Below are positions 36,724-51,292 of a stretch of DNA of 64,000 nucleotides, in pieces. The stretch covers positions 1 to 64,000 of the forward strand of contig NZ_KQ465121.1 in NCBI RefSeq assembly GCF_001308875.1. Direction: 5' to 3'. A program made the position numbers and the translations under genes. The DNA is from Lysinibacillus sp. ZYM-1 (lineage in GTDB: Bacteria > Bacillota > Bacilli > Bacillales_A > Planococcaceae). The notes below the pieces were generated by a model that saw only the letters and a program-made list of their open reading frames with translations, searched no databases and was not told the DNA's origin. Position 1 is the stretch's first letter, and each line of letters opens with the position of its first letter.

Positions 36724-37719
36724 TCAGCTCACACCCTCTCTAGTATTGCAACCCTTGTAAAGTAAACATGAAACTTCATGACCCTCATCTATAAAGGACA
36801 GCTTCGGTGTTACCTTGCTGCATTCAGACATAGCCGAAGGACATCTGTCTACAAAACGGCAACCTAACTGAGGCATATTTTTTAAAGAAGGCACAATCCC
36901 TTGAATTGTTGTTAGTTTTTCAACTTCTTCATCGATTCTTGGAATAGAGGCCATTAATAGTTTTGTATATGGATGTTGAGGATTGTGGAATAAACTATCC
37001 ACATCTGTTCGTTCAACAATTTTCCCAGCATACATGATGATCACTTCGTCACACATTTCTGCTACAACACCTAGATCATGTGTAATAAGAACAATGGACA
37101 TATCATTTTTTGTTTGAATCGTTTTCAATAACTCTAAGATTTGAGCTTGTACCGTCACATCAAGCGCTGTTGTAGGTTCATCAGCAATTAATAATTTAGG
37201 GTGGCAGGCAATAGCAATAGCAATCATTACCCTTTGTCTCATACCACCAGATAATTGGTGAGGGTACTCATTGATAATATGATCAGCTCGTGGAATACCG
37301 ACTTGTTTTAATAATTCAATTGCCCTATTTTTAGCCTCTGCCTTTGACATATTAGAGTGATTTAAAATAATCTCTTCGATTTGTGAGCCTATTGTAAAAA
37401 CTGGATTTAAAGATGTCATGGGCTCTTGGAAAATCATACTAATATCTTTTCCTCTAATCTTATTCATTTCATCACTTGAATACTTTTCTATGCTCTTGCC
37501 TTGAAATTTTATTTCTCCGCCAGTGATTTTACCAATTCCTTTTGGAAGAAGTTGCATGACTGAAAGTGACATCACACTTTTTCCACACCCTGATTCACCG
37601 ACTACCCCCACAATTTGCCCCGGTTTGACGGTAAAAGAAACATCATCAACAGCATGATAAATCTCCCCATCTATATCAAATCCGGTTTTAAGGTTTTTCA
37701 CTTCTAACATTAAGCTCAT
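36724..37719 (-). CDS. appD: Peptide ABC transporter ATPase AppD
   Basis: This 331-residue ATPase is the first gene of the app operon. Walker A is GESGCGKSV, the signature LSGGMRQRV, Walker [13 protein letters not shown], and the switch His is in LITHDLGV. Like AppF it has a four-cysteine C-terminal motif ([15 protein letters not shown], then VSCLLY), unlike OppD of this window. The 880-base AT-rich region upstream holds a CodY-like site. Confidence 0.92.
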   Translation of the reverse strand: MSLMLEVKNLKTGFDIDGEIYHAVDDVSFTVKPGQIVGVVGESGCGKSVMSLSVMQLLPKGIGKITGGEIKFQGKSIEKYSSDEMNKIRGKDISMIFQEPMTSLNPVFTIGSQIEEIILNHSNMSKAEAKNRAIELLKQVGIPRADHIINEYPHQLSGGMRQRVMIAIAIACHPKLLIADEPTTALDVTVQAQILELLKTIQTKNDMSIVLITHDLGVVAEMCDEVIIMYAGKIVERTDVDSLFHNPQHPYTKLLMASIPRIDEEVEKLTTIQGIVPSLKNMPQLGCRFVDRCPSAMSECSKVTPKLSFIDEGHEVSCLLYKGCNTREGVS

Positions 37720-38493
37720 TTAGTATCACACCTTTAATTTTTTTACTAAAAATCACTACATCCTTTATGTAAGTAATAGAATCATATGTCTAAAATGTAT
37801 TCTTTAAGTAAAAGATGTAACTAGAAATTAGCTCTTTAAGATTTCTCACAAGATTAAATATTCCGAAAAATAAAGACAAATGATGTTAAACCTATTTCAA
37901 AATTATATTCGGTAAAAAAAACACTAAATCTTAAAGCGACTGTCTACTTACGCATAATAATGACCCTATTTTCCAAATATAAAAGTAACTGGATTGGTAT
38001 ATAATATTCTGACAATTAGGCGTAATGCTATTTTATCTGGAAATAATACATTTAATCAAGTGAATTTTTACAATTCTTATAATCTTATATACAAAATAAT
38101 CCATACATCTATTCCAATTCAAATTGATTCTTTTTCTTTCTTCTACACTGAACATTTGTTCATTTTTAGCTTTATTCACCTAAAGTATCATTTTTTTATT
38201 TTACTAATATAACAACAGCATAAACATACGTTCCTATTGCATCAATCTAAATTTTACTTTTATTAGGAAAACATGAATATAAAAGGGTTTTATCTTTTTC
38301 GCTAACTAACAAAATGATTCTAAATTTTCAAATTTATTATTAATGAATAATTTTATCTGTTACAGTGTTAAATAAATGAAGTGCATTATACTACATTAAA
38401 AAAATAATTTATTTTTACAATTTCTTTATTCTTCGTCCCATACTTCTTTACATTTAACAAATATAATTTTCTTTTCAGGACGTAAAAAAAAAC
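37720..38493. other. AT-rich gene-free region between app and pyr operons
   Basis: About 770 bases without a credible gene. A 72-codon plus-strand frame at 37994-38212 has no ribosome-binding site and a composition expected from AT-rich noise. The left part must hold the app promoter. TTGTCT and TTTAAT 15 bases apart on the minus strand flank the CodY-like site and are only a weak candidate. Confidence 0.5.
37857..37871. promoter_or_regulatory. CodY-box-like site upstream of appD
   Basis: The 15-mer matches AATTTTCWGAAAATT at 12 of 15 positions. It lies about 140 bases upstream of appD, overlapping the only weak promoter candidate. Regulation of both peptide importers by CodY would be coherent. 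Confidence 0.45.
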
Positions 38494-38531
38494 AAAAAAA
38501 CAACTATCAACAAAAATATCGATAGTTGTTT
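38494..38531 (-). terminator. Terminator of the pyr operon
   Basis: AAACAACTATC (38498-38508) pairs with GATAGTTGTTT (38521-38531). On the minus strand a run of T residues follows. It lies about 75 bases past the pyrE stop. Confidence 0.85.
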
Positions 38532-38604
38532 TGTATGCATTTTTTTAATTTTATATTCCAGTAACTCTATTTTTCACGGCTACTTTAAGAAGATTACTGT
38601 AATA

Positions 38605-39234
38605 TTATAGCTCTCCTGCTTTTAACTTTCCATGCCACTCTTTTAAGAATGGAATATCTTCTTCTTTGATAGCACCTGATTCATTTGCTGCTTCAATTAA
38701 ATAATCGAAGTTTGTTAACGATACATATTGGATGCCAGCCTCATCAAATGCTTGTTCAGCTCGTGGAAGATTGTAAGTGTAGACACAAACAACTCCTAGT
38801 ACTTCACAACCTGCTGCACGCAATGCTTCAACTGCTGTAATCGAAGAACCACCTGTAGATACGATGTCTTCCACCACAACGACTTTTTGACCTGCTGCGT
38901 ATTTTCCTTCGATTTGATTGCCACGGCCATGTTCTTTCGCTTTTGAGCGTACATAAACCATTGGTAATTCCAAAATATCGCTTACCCATGCTGCATGTGG
39001 AATACCTGCTGTAGCCGTTCCTGCTACAATTTCTGTCGCTCCAAAGTTCTCTTTAATAACAGCTGCTAAGCCATTCGCTAGTTGTTTACGAATAACAGGG
39101 TCAGAGATTGTTAGACGTGTGTCACAATATATAGGTGATTTAATACCAGATGCCCATGTAAATAAATCTGTTGGATTTAATTCTACAGCACCAACCTTTA
39201 ACATAGCGTGTGCAATTTCATTTTGTAATGTCAT
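38605..39234 (-). CDS. pyrE: Orotate phosphoribosyltransferase
   Basis: This 209-residue enzyme joins orotate to PRPP to make orotidine 5'-monophosphate. The type I phosphoribosyltransferase PRPP loop is VVVVEDIVSTGGSS, and the flexible loop carries KAKEHGRGNQIEG. It is the last gene of the pyrimidine operon, 3 bases after pyrF. The product is cytoplasmic and probably dimeric, as in the family. Confidence 0.97.
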   Translation of the reverse strand: MTLQNEIAHAMLKVGAVELNPTDLFTWASGIKSPIYCDTRLTISDPVIRKQLANGLAAVIKENFGATEIVAGTATAGIPHAAWVSDILELPMVYVRSKAKEHGRGNQIEGKYAAGQKVVVVEDIVSTGGSSITAVEALRAAGCEVLGVVCVYTYNLPRAEQAFDEAGIQYVSLTNFDYLIEAANESGAIKEEDIPFLKEWHGKLKAGEL

Positions 39235-39237
39235 AAT

Positions 39238-41623
<2,386 letters not shown>

Positions 41624-41624
41624 A

Positions 41625-44600
41625 TTAGTGTACTACCTCCGCTTTTGGCATTTCTTCTGCTGTAAATGTCATGGATTCAATGACACGTACCATTGCTTCT
41701 GCCGTATCTAAAGATGTTAGACAAGGTACCCCATTTTCTACAGACTCACGACGAATTCGGAAACCATCACGAGCGGGTTGCTTACCTTTTGTTAATGTGT
41801 TGACTACAAGTTGAGCTTCACCATTTTGGATAAGGTCAATCAGTGTTTGTCCCTTCGCACCAATCTTGCCAACAACATCTGTGCGCACTCCTGAAGCTTC
41901 AAATGCTTTTGCTGTCCCTTCAGTCGCTACAATGCGATAGCCTACTGTTGAGAAACGTTTTGCTAATGCGATCGCTTCTTCTTTATCTTTATCAGATACT
42001 GTAAATAATACTGTGCCTTCTGTGCGAATTTCCATACCAGCTGCAACTAAGCCTTTATAAAGGGCTTTTTCTAATGTTGCATCTTTGCCCATTACTTCTC
42101 CAGTTGATTTCATTTCAGGGCCTAATGTTATATCTACACGACGTAGTTTGGCAAATGAGAACACTGGGACTTTCACAAATACACCTTTTTGCTCAGGTGC
42201 TAATCCTGTTGGATAGCCTTGCTCTACAATAGATTTCCCTAGAATTGCTTTCGTTGCAATATTTGCCATAGGGATATTTGTAATTTTACTTAAGAATGGT
42301 ACTGTACGTGATGAACGTGGGTTCACCTCAATGACATATACCCCGCCTTGAGAAATTACATATTGAATGTTCATTAAGCCAACGATTCCAAGACCTTTTG
42401 CAAGACGCGTTGTATAGTCTACTAATGTATCTTTTTGTTGCTGTGTTAATTTTTGTGGTGGGTAAACCGAGATAGAGTCACCAGAGTGTACCCCTGCGCG
42501 CTCAATATGCTCCATAATCCCTGGAATTAATACACTTTCACCGTCACAGATAGCATCTACTTCAATTTCCTGACCTGTTAAATAACGGTCCACTAATACC
42601 GGATGATCTGGTGATGCTTCCACTGCGTTCTCCATATAGTGGTGTAATTCTTCTTGATTATAGACAATTTCCATTGCACGTCCACCAAGTACATAAGAAG
42701 GACGAACAAGAACTGGGAAGCCTAGTCGCTCACCAATGGCAATTGCTTCATCTGTAGAAACCGCTGTTTCACCCTGTGGCTGTGGAATGTTTAAATCACG
42801 TAAAGCTTGCTCAAATTTATCGCGATTTTCAGCGCGGTCGATATCCTCTAAAGAAGTGCCTAAGATTTTTACACCATTTGCAGCTAATTTATCAGCAAGA
42901 TTAATCGCTGTTTGACCACCGAACTGAACAACAACACCGATTGGTTGTTCTAAGTCGATAATATGCATTACATCCTCGATTGTTAATGGCTCGAAGTATA
43001 ATTTATCTGAAATCGAGAAGTCAGTAGACACCGTTTCTGGATTTGAATTGATGATAATTGCTTCATAGCCAGCTTCTTGAATGGCCCATACTGAGTGTAC
43101 AGTGGCATAGTCAAATTCTACCCCTTGACCGATGCGGATTGGACCTGAACCAAGTACTATTACAGATGGTTTTTCTGACTTAATTGATTCGTTTTCTTCC
43201 TCATATGTGCCATAGAAATATGGGGTTTCTGATTCAAACTCTGCCGCACATGTGTCAACCATTTTATAGACTGGAATAATTCCCTGCTCTTTACGATATG
43301 CATAGATGGCTTCTTCAGTTGTGCCCCAAAGCTCAGCTATTTTCTTATCTGCAAAGCCTAAACGTTTTGCCGTACGTAGCACCTCTTTATCATCTTTATG
43401 ATCAGCAAGTGTTTGTTCCATATCTACGATGTTTTTGAATTTATTTAAGAAAAATAAGTCAATGGCTGACCATTCATGGATTTGCTCAATTGTCACACCG
43501 CGACGTATTGCTTCACCTATGAAGAATAAGCGTTCATCTCCAGCCTTGCGGATACGTTTTTCAATCCAAGAATCGGAGTTTTCTTCAGCATGTTTTAGCT
43601 CTAAGTGTACTTGACCTGTCTCAAGTGAACGAACCGCTTTTAACATTGCTTCCTCGAATGTACGGCCTAGTGCCATAACTTCACCAGTAGCTTTCATTTG
43701 CGTGCCAAGATTACGCTTTGCTGATTCGAATTTATCGAATGGCCAACGTGGGATTTTTGCGACGATATAGTCAAGAGCAGGCTCAAAACAAGCATATGTT
43801 GACCCTGTTACAGGGTTTTTAATTTCATCTAATGTTAAACCAACCGCAATTTTCGCTGCAAGCTTGGCAATAGGATAGCCTGTTGCTTTAGAAGCTAACG
43901 CAGAAGAGCGTGATACACGCGGATTTACTTCAATCACATAGTAATTAAAGCTATATGGATCTAGTGCTAGCTGTACGTTACAGCCACCTTCAATTTTTAG
44001 AGCACGAATAATATCTAATGAAATATTACGTAGCATTTGGTTTTCACGATCAGAAAGTGTTTGGGTTGGTGCTACTACAATGGAATCTCCTGTATGAATA
44101 CCTACTGGATCCACATTTTCCATGTTACAAACAACGATGGCATTGTCTACCGCATCACGCATTACTTCATATTCAATTTCTTTAAAGCCAGCGATTGATT
44201 TTTCAAGTAAACATTGTGTAACTGGCGAATATTTCAGACCTGATGTCACAATTTCTTCTAAGTCTTGGTCATTATAGCAAATACCGCCGCCTGTACCTCC
44301 TAGCGTGAATGCAGGACGTACAATTACTGGATAACCGATTTTTGCGACAAAGTTTTTCGCTTCATCTAAGTTATGGATAATATCAGATTCTGGAACTGGT
44401 GCACCTAGTTCATACATTAAGTTACGGAATAAATCACGGTCTTCTGCTTTATGAATAGCATCTAGTTTTGTACCAAGGATTTCTATACCAAGCTCATCTA
44501 AAATACCTGATTTGTCTAACTCGATCGCCATATTTAGACCTGTTTGACCACCAAGTGTTGGCAAAATAGCATCTGGACGTTCTTTACGTAGAATACGAGA

Positions 44601-44822
44601 TACAAAATCAAGAGTAATCGGCTCAATATAAACTTTGTCAGCAATTTCTGTATCTGTCATGATTGTGGCAGGGTTTGAGTTGATTAAAATAACACGGTAG
44701 CCCTCTTCTTTTAATGACAAACAAGCTTGTGTTCCTGCGTAGTCAAATTCTGCTGCTTGTCCGATGACGATTGGGCCTGAGCCGATTACTAAAATTGTTT
44801 CAATATCTGTACGTTTAGGCAT
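41625..44822 (-). CDS. carB: Carbamoyl-phosphate synthase large subunit
   Basis: This 1065-residue enzyme has two homologous ATP-grasp halves. The N-terminal half starts [21 protein letters not shown] and phosphorylates bicarbonate. The C-terminal half starts [19 protein letters not shown] and phosphorylates carbamate. An oligomerisation region lies between them, and a C-terminal MGS-like domain binds allosteric effectors. The start overlaps carA by 8 bases. As the only car pair seen here, inside the pyr operon, it is the pyrimidine-regulated form. Confidence 0.98.
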   Translation of the reverse strand: MPKRTDIETILVIGSGPIVIGQAAEFDYAGTQACLSLKEEGYRVILINSNPATIMTDTEIADKVYIEPITLDFVSRILRKERPDAILPTLGGQTGLNMAIELDKSGILDELGIEILGTKLDAIHKAEDRDLFRNLMYELGAPVPESDIIHNLDEAKNFVAKIGYPVIVRPAFTLGGTGGGICYNDQDLEEIVTSGLKYSPVTQCLLEKSIAGFKEIEYEVMRDAVDNAIVVCNMENVDPVGIHTGDSIVVAPTQTLSDRENQMLRNISLDIIRALKIEGGCNVQLALDPYSFNYYVIEVNPRVSRSSALASKATGYPIAKLAAKIAVGLTLDEIKNPVTGSTYACFEPALDYIVAKIPRWPFDKFESAKRNLGTQMKATGEVMALGRTFEEAMLKAVRSLETGQVHLELKHAEENSDSWIEKRIRKAGDERLFFIGEAIRRGVTIEQIHEWSAIDLFFLNKFKNIVDMEQTLADHKDDKEVLRTAKRLGFADKKIAELWGTTEEAIYAYRKEQGIIPVYKMVDTCAAEFESETPYFYGTYEEENESIKSEKPSVIVLGSGPIRIGQGVEFDYATVHSVWAIQEAGYEAIIINSNPETVSTDFSISDKLYFEPLTIEDVMHIIDLEQPIGVVVQFGGQTAINLADKLAANGVKILGTSLEDIDRAENRDKFEQALRDLNIPQPQGETAVSTDEAIAIGERLGFPVLVRPSYVLGGRAMEIVYNQEELHHYMENAVEASPDHPVLVDRYLTGQEIEVDAICDGESVLIPGIMEHIERAGVHSGDSISVYPPQKLTQQQKDTLVDYTTRLAKGLGIVGLMNIQYVISQGGVYVIEVNPRSSRTVPFLSKITNIPMANIATKAILGKSIVEQGYPTGLAPEQKGVFVKVPVFSFAKLRRVDITLGPEMKSTGEVMGKDATLEKALYKGLVAAGMEIRTEGTVLFTVSDKDKEEAIALAKRFSTVGYRIVATEGTAKAFEASGVRTDVVGKIGAKGQTLIDLIQNGEAQLVVNTLTKGKQPARDGFRIRRESVENGVPCLTSLDTAEAMVRVIESMTFTAEEMPKAEVVH

Positions 44823-45915
44823 GTTGTTTCCCCTTTCCTGCTTCTACTTCCATCATTTCGATGAACTCATCAAATAAGTGGTTTGAATCTTCTGGTCCTG
44901 GTGATGCTTCTGGGTGGTATTGTACCGTGAAAATCGGATATTTTTTATGACGTACACCTTCACATGTACCGTCATTTAATGCGATATGTGTTAATTCTAA
45001 ATCAGTATCTTTTAATGATTCAATGTCAATTGCATAACCATGATTTTGAGATGTTAAATCTGTACGGCCCGTGCGTAAATCCTTTACTGGATGATTGCCA
45101 CCGCGGTGTCCAAACGGTAATTTGAAGGATTTTGCTCCACTCGCTAATGAAAAGATTTGATGCCCTAAGCAAATACCGAACATTGGCACTTTTCCGATTA
45201 AGTTACGTACCGTTTCTATACCTTCTTGGACATCTTCAGGATTCCCTGGCCCGTTTGAAAGCATGATGCCATCTGGATGCCAAGCTAAAATTTCCTCAGC
45301 TGACGTATTGTAAGGGACTACTAGTACGTCACAATCACGTTTGTTTAATTCTCGAAGGATACCGTGTTTCATGCCGTAATCAATTAAGACAACTCGTTTA
45401 CCTCGTCCAGGTGATGGATAGGCTGCTTTTGGCGATACTTCACGTACATGATGTGTAATGGCCGGTGTCGCTTGCAATTGTGCCACAATCTCTTCCACAT
45501 TTACTTCTTCATCAGCAGCTGTCAAAATCGCCTTCACTGAGCCTTTACTGCGAATAATACGCGTTAATTTTCGAGTATCAATGCCCTCAATACCTGGGAT
45601 ATCTTTTGATGTCAAATAATCATCTACTGTTAAATCGCAACGGAAGTTAGAAGGCGTTTTAGCTAGCTCACGTACAACAAATCCACGTATAGCCGGCATA
45701 ATTGATTCAAAATCATCTCGGTTAATGCCATAATTTCCTACCAATGGATACGTCAATGTGATAATTTGACCGTAGAATGAAGGGTCTGAAATAGTTTCTT
45801 GATAACCCGTCATACCTGTCGTAAATACGACCTCACCTTGTGAAGCGCGATCACTCCCAAATGCTGTACCTGTAAACACTGTGCCATCTTCTAAAACTAG
45901 TAAACGTTTTTTCAT
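44815..45915 (-). CDS. carA: Carbamoyl-phosphate synthase small subunit
   Basis: This 366-residue glutamine amidotransferase supplies ammonia to CarB. The N-terminal small-subunit domain is followed by a class I glutaminase with nucleophilic Cys in [10 protein letters not shown] and catalytic His and Glu in [10 protein letters not shown]. Its ATG overlaps the pyrC stop region. Confidence 0.98.
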   Translation of the reverse strand: MKKRLLVLEDGTVFTGTAFGSDRASQGEVVFTTGMTGYQETISDPSFYGQIITLTYPLVGNYGINRDDFESIMPAIRGFVVRELAKTPSNFRCDLTVDDYLTSKDIPGIEGIDTRKLTRIIRSKGSVKAILTAADEEVNVEEIVAQLQATPAITHHVREVSPKAAYPSPGRGKRVVLIDYGMKHGILRELNKRDCDVLVVPYNTSAEEILAWHPDGIMLSNGPGNPEDVQEGIETVRNLIGKVPMFGICLGHQIFSLASGAKSFKLPFGHRGGNHPVKDLRTGRTDLTSQNHGYAIDIESLKDTDLELTHIALNDGTCEGVRHKKYPIFTVQYHPEASPGPEDSNHLFDEFIEMMEVEAGKGKQHA

Positions 45916-47192
45916 TACTCTGCCTCCTGATATACGATATTTCCTTCAAAAATTGTTAGGACTGGCCAACCCTTTGCAACCCAACCATTGAATGGTGTAT
46001 TGCGTCCTTTTGACACAAAGCCTTCAGCATCTATTGTTTGCTCTTTCTGAATATCTATTAAACTCATATCCGCTGAAGCACCTACTTCTAATGTGCCATA
46101 TGGTAGATCAAAAATCTCAGCTGCCTTCACTGACATCCAGTCGATTAATTGTTTTAAAGTCCATTTTCCTGTTTCAACAAATTGTGTGTATAACAGTGGG
46201 AAAGCTGTTTCGAAACCTACAATGCCGAATGGTGCACCAACCATACCGCAGCATTTTTCTTCCACTGTATGTGGTGCATGGTCTGTCGCAATACAATCGA
46301 TAGTTCCATCTAGTAGTGCGGCATGTAGTGAATCCTTATCATCAGCCCCACGTAATGGCGGATTCATTTTCCAGTTCGCATCATCAGATGGAATATCCAT
46401 TTCTTCTAGTAATAAGTGATGGGGACAAACTTCTGCTGTGACACGAATCCCTGCTGCCTTGGCATCTCTTACGGCACGAACAGATTCTTTTGTTGATACG
46501 TGACAAACATGGTAGCGGGCACCGGCTGCTTCAGCTAGTAGAACATCTCGTGCAATTTGAACTGATTCGCAAATGGAAGGGATCCCTGGAAGACCAAGCT
46601 CCTTATTACGCTTTCCTTCATGCATGACCCCATCATAAATTAATGAATTATCCTCACAGTGAGCCACAACTACCATATCGTGTTGTGCAGCCTCTTTCAT
46701 TTGCTCGTACATTGTCGAGGCAAGCTGAATGCCTACGCCATCATCTGAGAATGCTACAGCTCCATGTGCTTTTAGCTCTTCAATGTTTGTTCGAACCTCA
46801 CCTGAGATATCCTTTGTTAGCGAACCATATGGGAGTACTCGAATAACAGCACTTTCTTTAATCAATCCATTAATAAGTTGCATGTTTTCTACTGAATCTG
46901 GTACCGGTTTTGTATTTGGCATGGCACAAATTGTTGTAAAACCACCTTTTGCTGCGGATGCTGACCCTGTTGCAATTGTCTCCTTATGCTCAAAGCCTGG
47001 CTCACGTAAATGTGTATGCACATCGACAAAACCTGGTGCCACAATGAAACCATTACCTTCAATGATTTCTGCACCTGCTACCGTTACATCCTGGCCAATC
47101 GCTGTAATCTTTCCTTCTGCCATTGCGATATTGACTGTTTGCAGCTCACCTTGCTCATTTAACATTTGGACATTTTGAAGTACTTTTGTCAT
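45915..47192 (-). CDS. pyrC: Dihydroorotase
   Basis: This 425-residue class I dihydroorotase cyclises carbamoyl-aspartate. Metal ligands appear in [10 protein letters not shown], in the later VVAHCED and YHVCHVST His residues, and in the catalytic ATDHAPH. It is encoded between pyrB (1 base gap) and carA. In many bacteria this class associates with aspartate transcarbamylase. Confidence 0.97.
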   Translation of the reverse strand: MTKVLQNVQMLNEQGELQTVNIAMAEGKITAIGQDVTVAGAEIIEGNGFIVAPGFVDVHTHLREPGFEHKETIATGSASAAKGGFTTICAMPNTKPVPDSVENMQLINGLIKESAVIRVLPYGSLTKDISGEVRTNIEELKAHGAVAFSDDGVGIQLASTMYEQMKEAAQHDMVVVAHCEDNSLIYDGVMHEGKRNKELGLPGIPSICESVQIARDVLLAEAAGARYHVCHVSTKESVRAVRDAKAAGIRVTAEVCPHHLLLEEMDIPSDDANWKMNPPLRGADDKDSLHAALLDGTIDCIATDHAPHTVEEKCCGMVGAPFGIVGFETAFPLLYTQFVETGKWTLKQLIDWMSVKAAEIFDLPYGTLEVGASADMSLIDIQKEQTIDAEGFVSKGRNTPFNGWVAKGWPVLTIFEGNIVYQEAE

Positions 47193-47193
47193 G

Positions 47194-48075
47194 TTATTCT
47201 CTCCCCTTTAAAATTGTTTCCACAATTGCCATCCGTGTGTAAACTCCATTTCGCACCTGCTCGAAAATCCGAGAGCGTTCACACTCTACAAGCTCAGAAG
47301 CAATTTCTACATCACGATTCACTGGTGCTGGATGCATAATAATAGCTGATTCTTTCATTTGCTTTTCTCGTTCAATTGTTAAGCCATATTCTTGATGGTA
47401 GCCTTCTTTCGAAAAGCTTTTATTTACTTTATGACGCTCATGTTGCACACGTAGTAACATGATGACATCACTTACTTCGATTAAATCATCCCATGAATGA
47501 TGCGCTTCAAACCCTCCTGACCATTCTTCCGGACAAAGGAAGTGAACATTAGCCCCTAAGCGTTGCAATGCATTGGCATTTGACTTTGCAACTCGGCTAT
47601 GTGAAATATCCCCAACAATCGTGATATTCAGCCCTTCAAAATAGCCAAACTCTTTTTTAATTGTATATAGATCCAATAATGATTGTGATGGATGCTGACC
47701 TGCACCGTCCCCTGCATTGATGATTGCCACATTAATACCGTTCAGTAGCTCATTATAATATTCATCTTCTGATGCTCGAATAATGACTGCATCTAAACCA
47801 ATCATTTCTAAAGTTTTGACCGTATCGTACAATGTCTCCCCTTTAGTAACACTCGAAAATCCAGCATCGAAAGGGATGATATGGCAGCCAATTTTGTGTT
47901 CAGCCATTTCAAAGCTTGATTTTGTCCGAGTACTCGGTTCAAAAAATAGATTGGCAACATTGTGTGTCCGAGATAACGATGATGTTTCCCCATTTTCAAA
48001 CGCTTGCGCAAGATCTAGGATGTGGTTAATCTCTTCTGTTGTTAAATGTTCCATCGATAATAAGTTCTTCATCAT
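47194..48075 (-). CDS. pyrB: Aspartate carbamoyltransferase catalytic subunit
   Basis: This 293-residue protein condenses carbamoyl phosphate with aspartate, the committed step. The carbamoyl-phosphate motif [14 protein letters not shown] and the aspartate-loop LLRVQHERH are present. No regulatory subunit gene is seen, as in other Bacillales. Two ATGs are adjacent: GGAGG is 4 bases before the first and 7 before the second (48072), so the mature start may be the second. It is preceded by a PyrR-type attenuator. Confidence 0.97.
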   Translation of the reverse strand: MMKNLLSMEHLTTEEINHILDLAQAFENGETSSLSRTHNVANLFFEPSTRTKSSFEMAEHKIGCHIIPFDAGFSSVTKGETLYDTVKTLEMIGLDAVIIRASEDEYYNELLNGINVAIINAGDGAGQHPSQSLLDLYTIKKEFGYFEGLNITIVGDISHSRVAKSNANALQRLGANVHFLCPEEWSGGFEAHHSWDDLIEVSDVIMLLRVQHERHKVNKSFSKEGYHQEYGLTIEREKQMKESAIIMHPAPVNRDVEIASELVECERSRIFEQVRNGVYTRMAIVETILKGRE

Positions 48076-48134
48076 GTGACCTCCATAAGGTTGTGTGTCA
48101 TGAACGTCTATTTATGTGTGACGTTCTTTTCATA

Positions 48135-48250
48135 AAGTAAAAGCCCCGTTGATGTCATCAACGAGGCATAAGGAGGCGTGACAAACTATAGTAGGAAATG
48201 ATCCCTACTTAGCTTATCCACAACTTCCCTTTTTTTGCCTCTCTGGACAA
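48135..48250 (-). promoter_or_regulatory. PyrR-regulated attenuator between pyrP and pyrB
   Basis: On the minus strand the RNA carries the PyrR-binding sequence TCCAGAGAGGC (complement of 48237-48247). Downstream is a terminator stem GCCTCGTTGATG pairing with CATCAACGGGGC (48143-48166) and a T-rich tract. UMP-bound PyrR would stabilise the anti-antiterminator and favour termination before pyrB. Confidence 0.85.
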
Positions 48251-48267
48251 TTCATTAAAAGGTACTA

Positions 48268-49578
48268 CTATGAATTTTTATTTTGATTGTATGGTACAGG
48301 TTTTTCGGCTTCTTTCTTACCTGGCAATACGGCATTCAATAGGACACCGATAATTGCTGCTAGTGCCATTCCTTCAATACTCAATGATTCTGAAATGACG
48401 AATTTTGCCCCGCCGATCCCAATGACTAAAATCACTGAAGCTATAACTAGGTTACGACTATTCCCAAAATCAATATGATTATCTACTAGCATACGTAAAC
48501 CACTAGCTGCGATAATACCGAAGAGCAAGATGGAAACACCACCAAGTACTGCGGTTGGGATAGTTGCGATCACTGCCATTGCTTTCCCGAAGAATGATAG
48601 TAATATGGCTACAACTGCAGCACCTGCAATAACGTACACACTATATACGCGTGTAATTGCTAGAACCCCAATATTTTCACCGTAAGTTGTTTTTGGAGGA
48701 CCTCCGATTAATGCACTTACTAATGTGCCAAGTCCATCACCTAATAGTGAGCGGTGTAAACCCGGTTCCTTAATGTAATCGCGATTGACTACTTTCCCTA
48801 ATACAAGCTGGTGACCAATATGTTCAGAAATCGTTACAATTACGATTGGCACCATGATAAGAAGGATTTTTGTTGTTATTTCAAACTCATAATGCACACC
48901 TGGTAGTAAGAAATCAGGCATAGAGAAGAAATTTGCTTTGGCAATCGGTGTATAATCAACAATGTCGACAATCATGGAGTAAATGTACCCTACTACTAAA
49001 CCCATTAAAATTGGCATTGTACTTAAAATTCCTTTAAAGAAAATCGTGAAAATAATCGCTGTAAAGACTGTGACTAAAGCTGCTGAGAAATGTAAAAAGC
49101 TATACTCTCCATTGACGTTCATCGCCATATTCACGGCTGTACCCGATAGACCTAGTCCAATAACCATGATTACTGGTCCAACTACGATCGGTGGTAAAAT
49201 TTTCATTATCCACTTATAACCACTTTTCCAAATGATTAAAGATACAATGCCGTACGTGATCCCGACAGCCATGGCGCCAATCATGGCGTTTCCTGGGTTT
49301 ACACTGGAGCCATCCTGATTTAAACCGCCAGCTGCCAATAATATTGGAGCAATAAAGGCGAAGGATGATCCTAAGTAAGCCGGTACCTGAAATTTCGTAA
49401 TTAATAGGAAGAATAATGTAGCAATCCCGCTCGTTAAAAGAGCAATCGCCGGACTAAGACCTACTAACTGTGGCACTAAGATCGTTGATCCAAACATCGC
49501 AAACATATGCTGGAAACTTAATGTCACTAGCTGAATTGGGGTTGGTTTATCCTTAATATCTAAAACTGCATTTGACAT
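48268..49578 (-). CDS. pyrP: Uracil permease
   Basis: This 436-residue nucleobase:cation symporter (NCS2/UraA family) has about fourteen membrane segments. Family features include the N-terminal TLSFQHMFAMFGSTILVP and the substrate-site EHIGHQLVLGK, where the Glu binds uracil in UraA. It imports uracil for salvage and is controlled with the biosynthetic genes. It lies 14 bases after pyrR, with no attenuator between them. Confidence 0.96.
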   Translation of the reverse strand: MSNAVLDIKDKPTPIQLVTLSFQHMFAMFGSTILVPQLVGLSPAIALLTSGIATLFFLLITKFQVPAYLGSSFAFIAPILLAAGGLNQDGSSVNPGNAMIGAMAVGITYGIVSLIIWKSGYKWIMKILPPIVVGPVIMVIGLGLSGTAVNMAMNVNGEYSFLHFSAALVTVFTAIIFTIFFKGILSTMPILMGLVVGYIYSMIVDIVDYTPIAKANFFSMPDFLLPGVHYEFEITTKILLIMVPIVIVTISEHIGHQLVLGKVVNRDYIKEPGLHRSLLGDGLGTLVSALIGGPPKTTYGENIGVLAITRVYSVYVIAGAAVVAILLSFFGKAMAVIATIPTAVLGGVSILLFGIIAASGLRMLVDNHIDFGNSRNLVIASVILVIGIGGAKFVISESLSIEGMALAAIIGVLLNAVLPGKKEAEKPVPYNQNKNS

Positions 49579-49592
49579 ACTGTTTCCTCACT

Positions 49593-50312
<720 letters not shown>

Positions 50313-50355
50313 ATTAAAGGTGAATATTTAATTAGGTTGTTCATTCACTGTCGTT

Positions 50356-50384
50356 AGTATAGACTTTCTTAACGTATCCGTCAA
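50356..50384 (-). promoter_or_regulatory. Sigma-A promoter of the pyr operon
   Basis: TTGACG (50379-50384) and TATACT (50356-50361) on the minus strand are exactly 17 bases apart. The -35 overlaps the stop codon of the upstream rluD-like gene. Transcription would begin near 50349 and give a leader of about 200 bases to pyrR. Confidence 0.85.
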
Positions 50385-51292
50385 TGCTTATTTCGTAATT
50401 CATTTAATAATTGCTCATAATCAGCAGGAAGTGGTGTTTCAAACTCCAAGTATTCACCTGATGAAGGATGATCGAAGCCAAGCGTTGCTGCATGAAGAAC
50501 TTGTCCACCAAAATCAATTGTCTTTTTCGGTCCATACTTTGGATCCCCTACAAGTGGGAAGCCGATATAATTCATATGAACACGAATTTGATGTGTTCGT
50601 CCTGTTTCTAAGCGACACTCTACAAGCGTATAGTCACCGAAGCGCTCTACCACTTGGAAGTGTGTAACAGCATGCTTACCCTTATCAACAATAGCCTGTT
50701 TTTGGCGATCTTTCTGGTCACGACCGATTGGCGCATCGATAGTCCCTTTATCGTGTGCAATATGCCCGTGTACAAGAGCAATATATTTACGAGTAACCGT
50801 TTTATTGACTAACTGATTCACTAACGATTCATGAGCTGCATCGTTTTTGGCAACCATTAATAAGCCTGATGTATCTTTATCAATACGATGGACAATACCC
50901 GGACGCAAAATACCATTGATGCCAGATAAATCTTTACATTGATACATCAACCCATTAACCAGCGTCCCTGTCATATGCCCTGGTGCCGGATGAACGACCA
51001 TACCCTTTGGTTTATTCACAACAAGAACATCAGCATCCTCATAGACAATATCAAGCGCTAAATTTTCTGCAACGACATCAAGGGGTTCGGCTTCAGGTAC
51101 ATCTATAGCAATAATGTCCCCAATTTTTACTTTATATTTTGCTTTCACAGCATCACCATTTACCTTGATATTCCCCTCACTAATCCAGTTACCAATTTGT
51201 GAGCGTGACCACTCTGATTGTAAACTAGAAAGTGCTTTATCAATGCGCTCTCCTTGCTGCTGTTCTTCGATTGTATATGTTACTTGCGTCAT
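50381..51292 (-). CDS. RluD-family 23S rRNA pseudouridine synthase
   Basis: This 303-residue protein corresponds to B. subtilis YlyB by position and sequence. An N-terminal S4 RNA-binding domain (about 15-75) is followed by a RluA-type catalytic domain with the catalytic Asp in VHRIDKDTSGLLM and the GRTHQIRVH motif. RluD-type enzymes modify helix 69 of 23S rRNA; the target here is inferred. The start overlaps the lspA stop by 4 bases. Confidence 0.93.
   Translation of the reverse strand: MTQVTYTIEEQQQGERIDKALSSLQSEWSRSQIGNWISEGNIKVNGDAVKAKYKVKIGDIIAIDVPEAEPLDVVAENLALDIVYEDADVLVVNKPKGMVVHPAPGHMTGTLVNGLMYQCKDLSGINGILRPGIVHRIDKDTSGLLMVAKNDAAHESLVNQLVNKTVTRKYIALVHGHIAHDKGTIDAPIGRDQKDRQKQAIVDKGKHAVTHFQVVERFGDYTLVECRLETGRTHQIRVHMNYIGFPLVGDPKYGPKKTIDFGGQVLHAATLGFDHPSSGEYLEFETPLPADYEQLLNELRNKH

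Noticed and set aside
37994..38212. 72-codon plus-strand frame between app and pyr
   Set aside because: No ribosome-binding site, composition dominated by Ile, Phe, Asn and Ser as expected from AT-rich DNA, no recognisable motif.
46729..47178. 149-codon plus-strand frame opposite pyrC
   Set aside because: Antisense shadow of dihydroorotase; the Ser/Pro/Cys-rich product is typical of a reversed coding frame.
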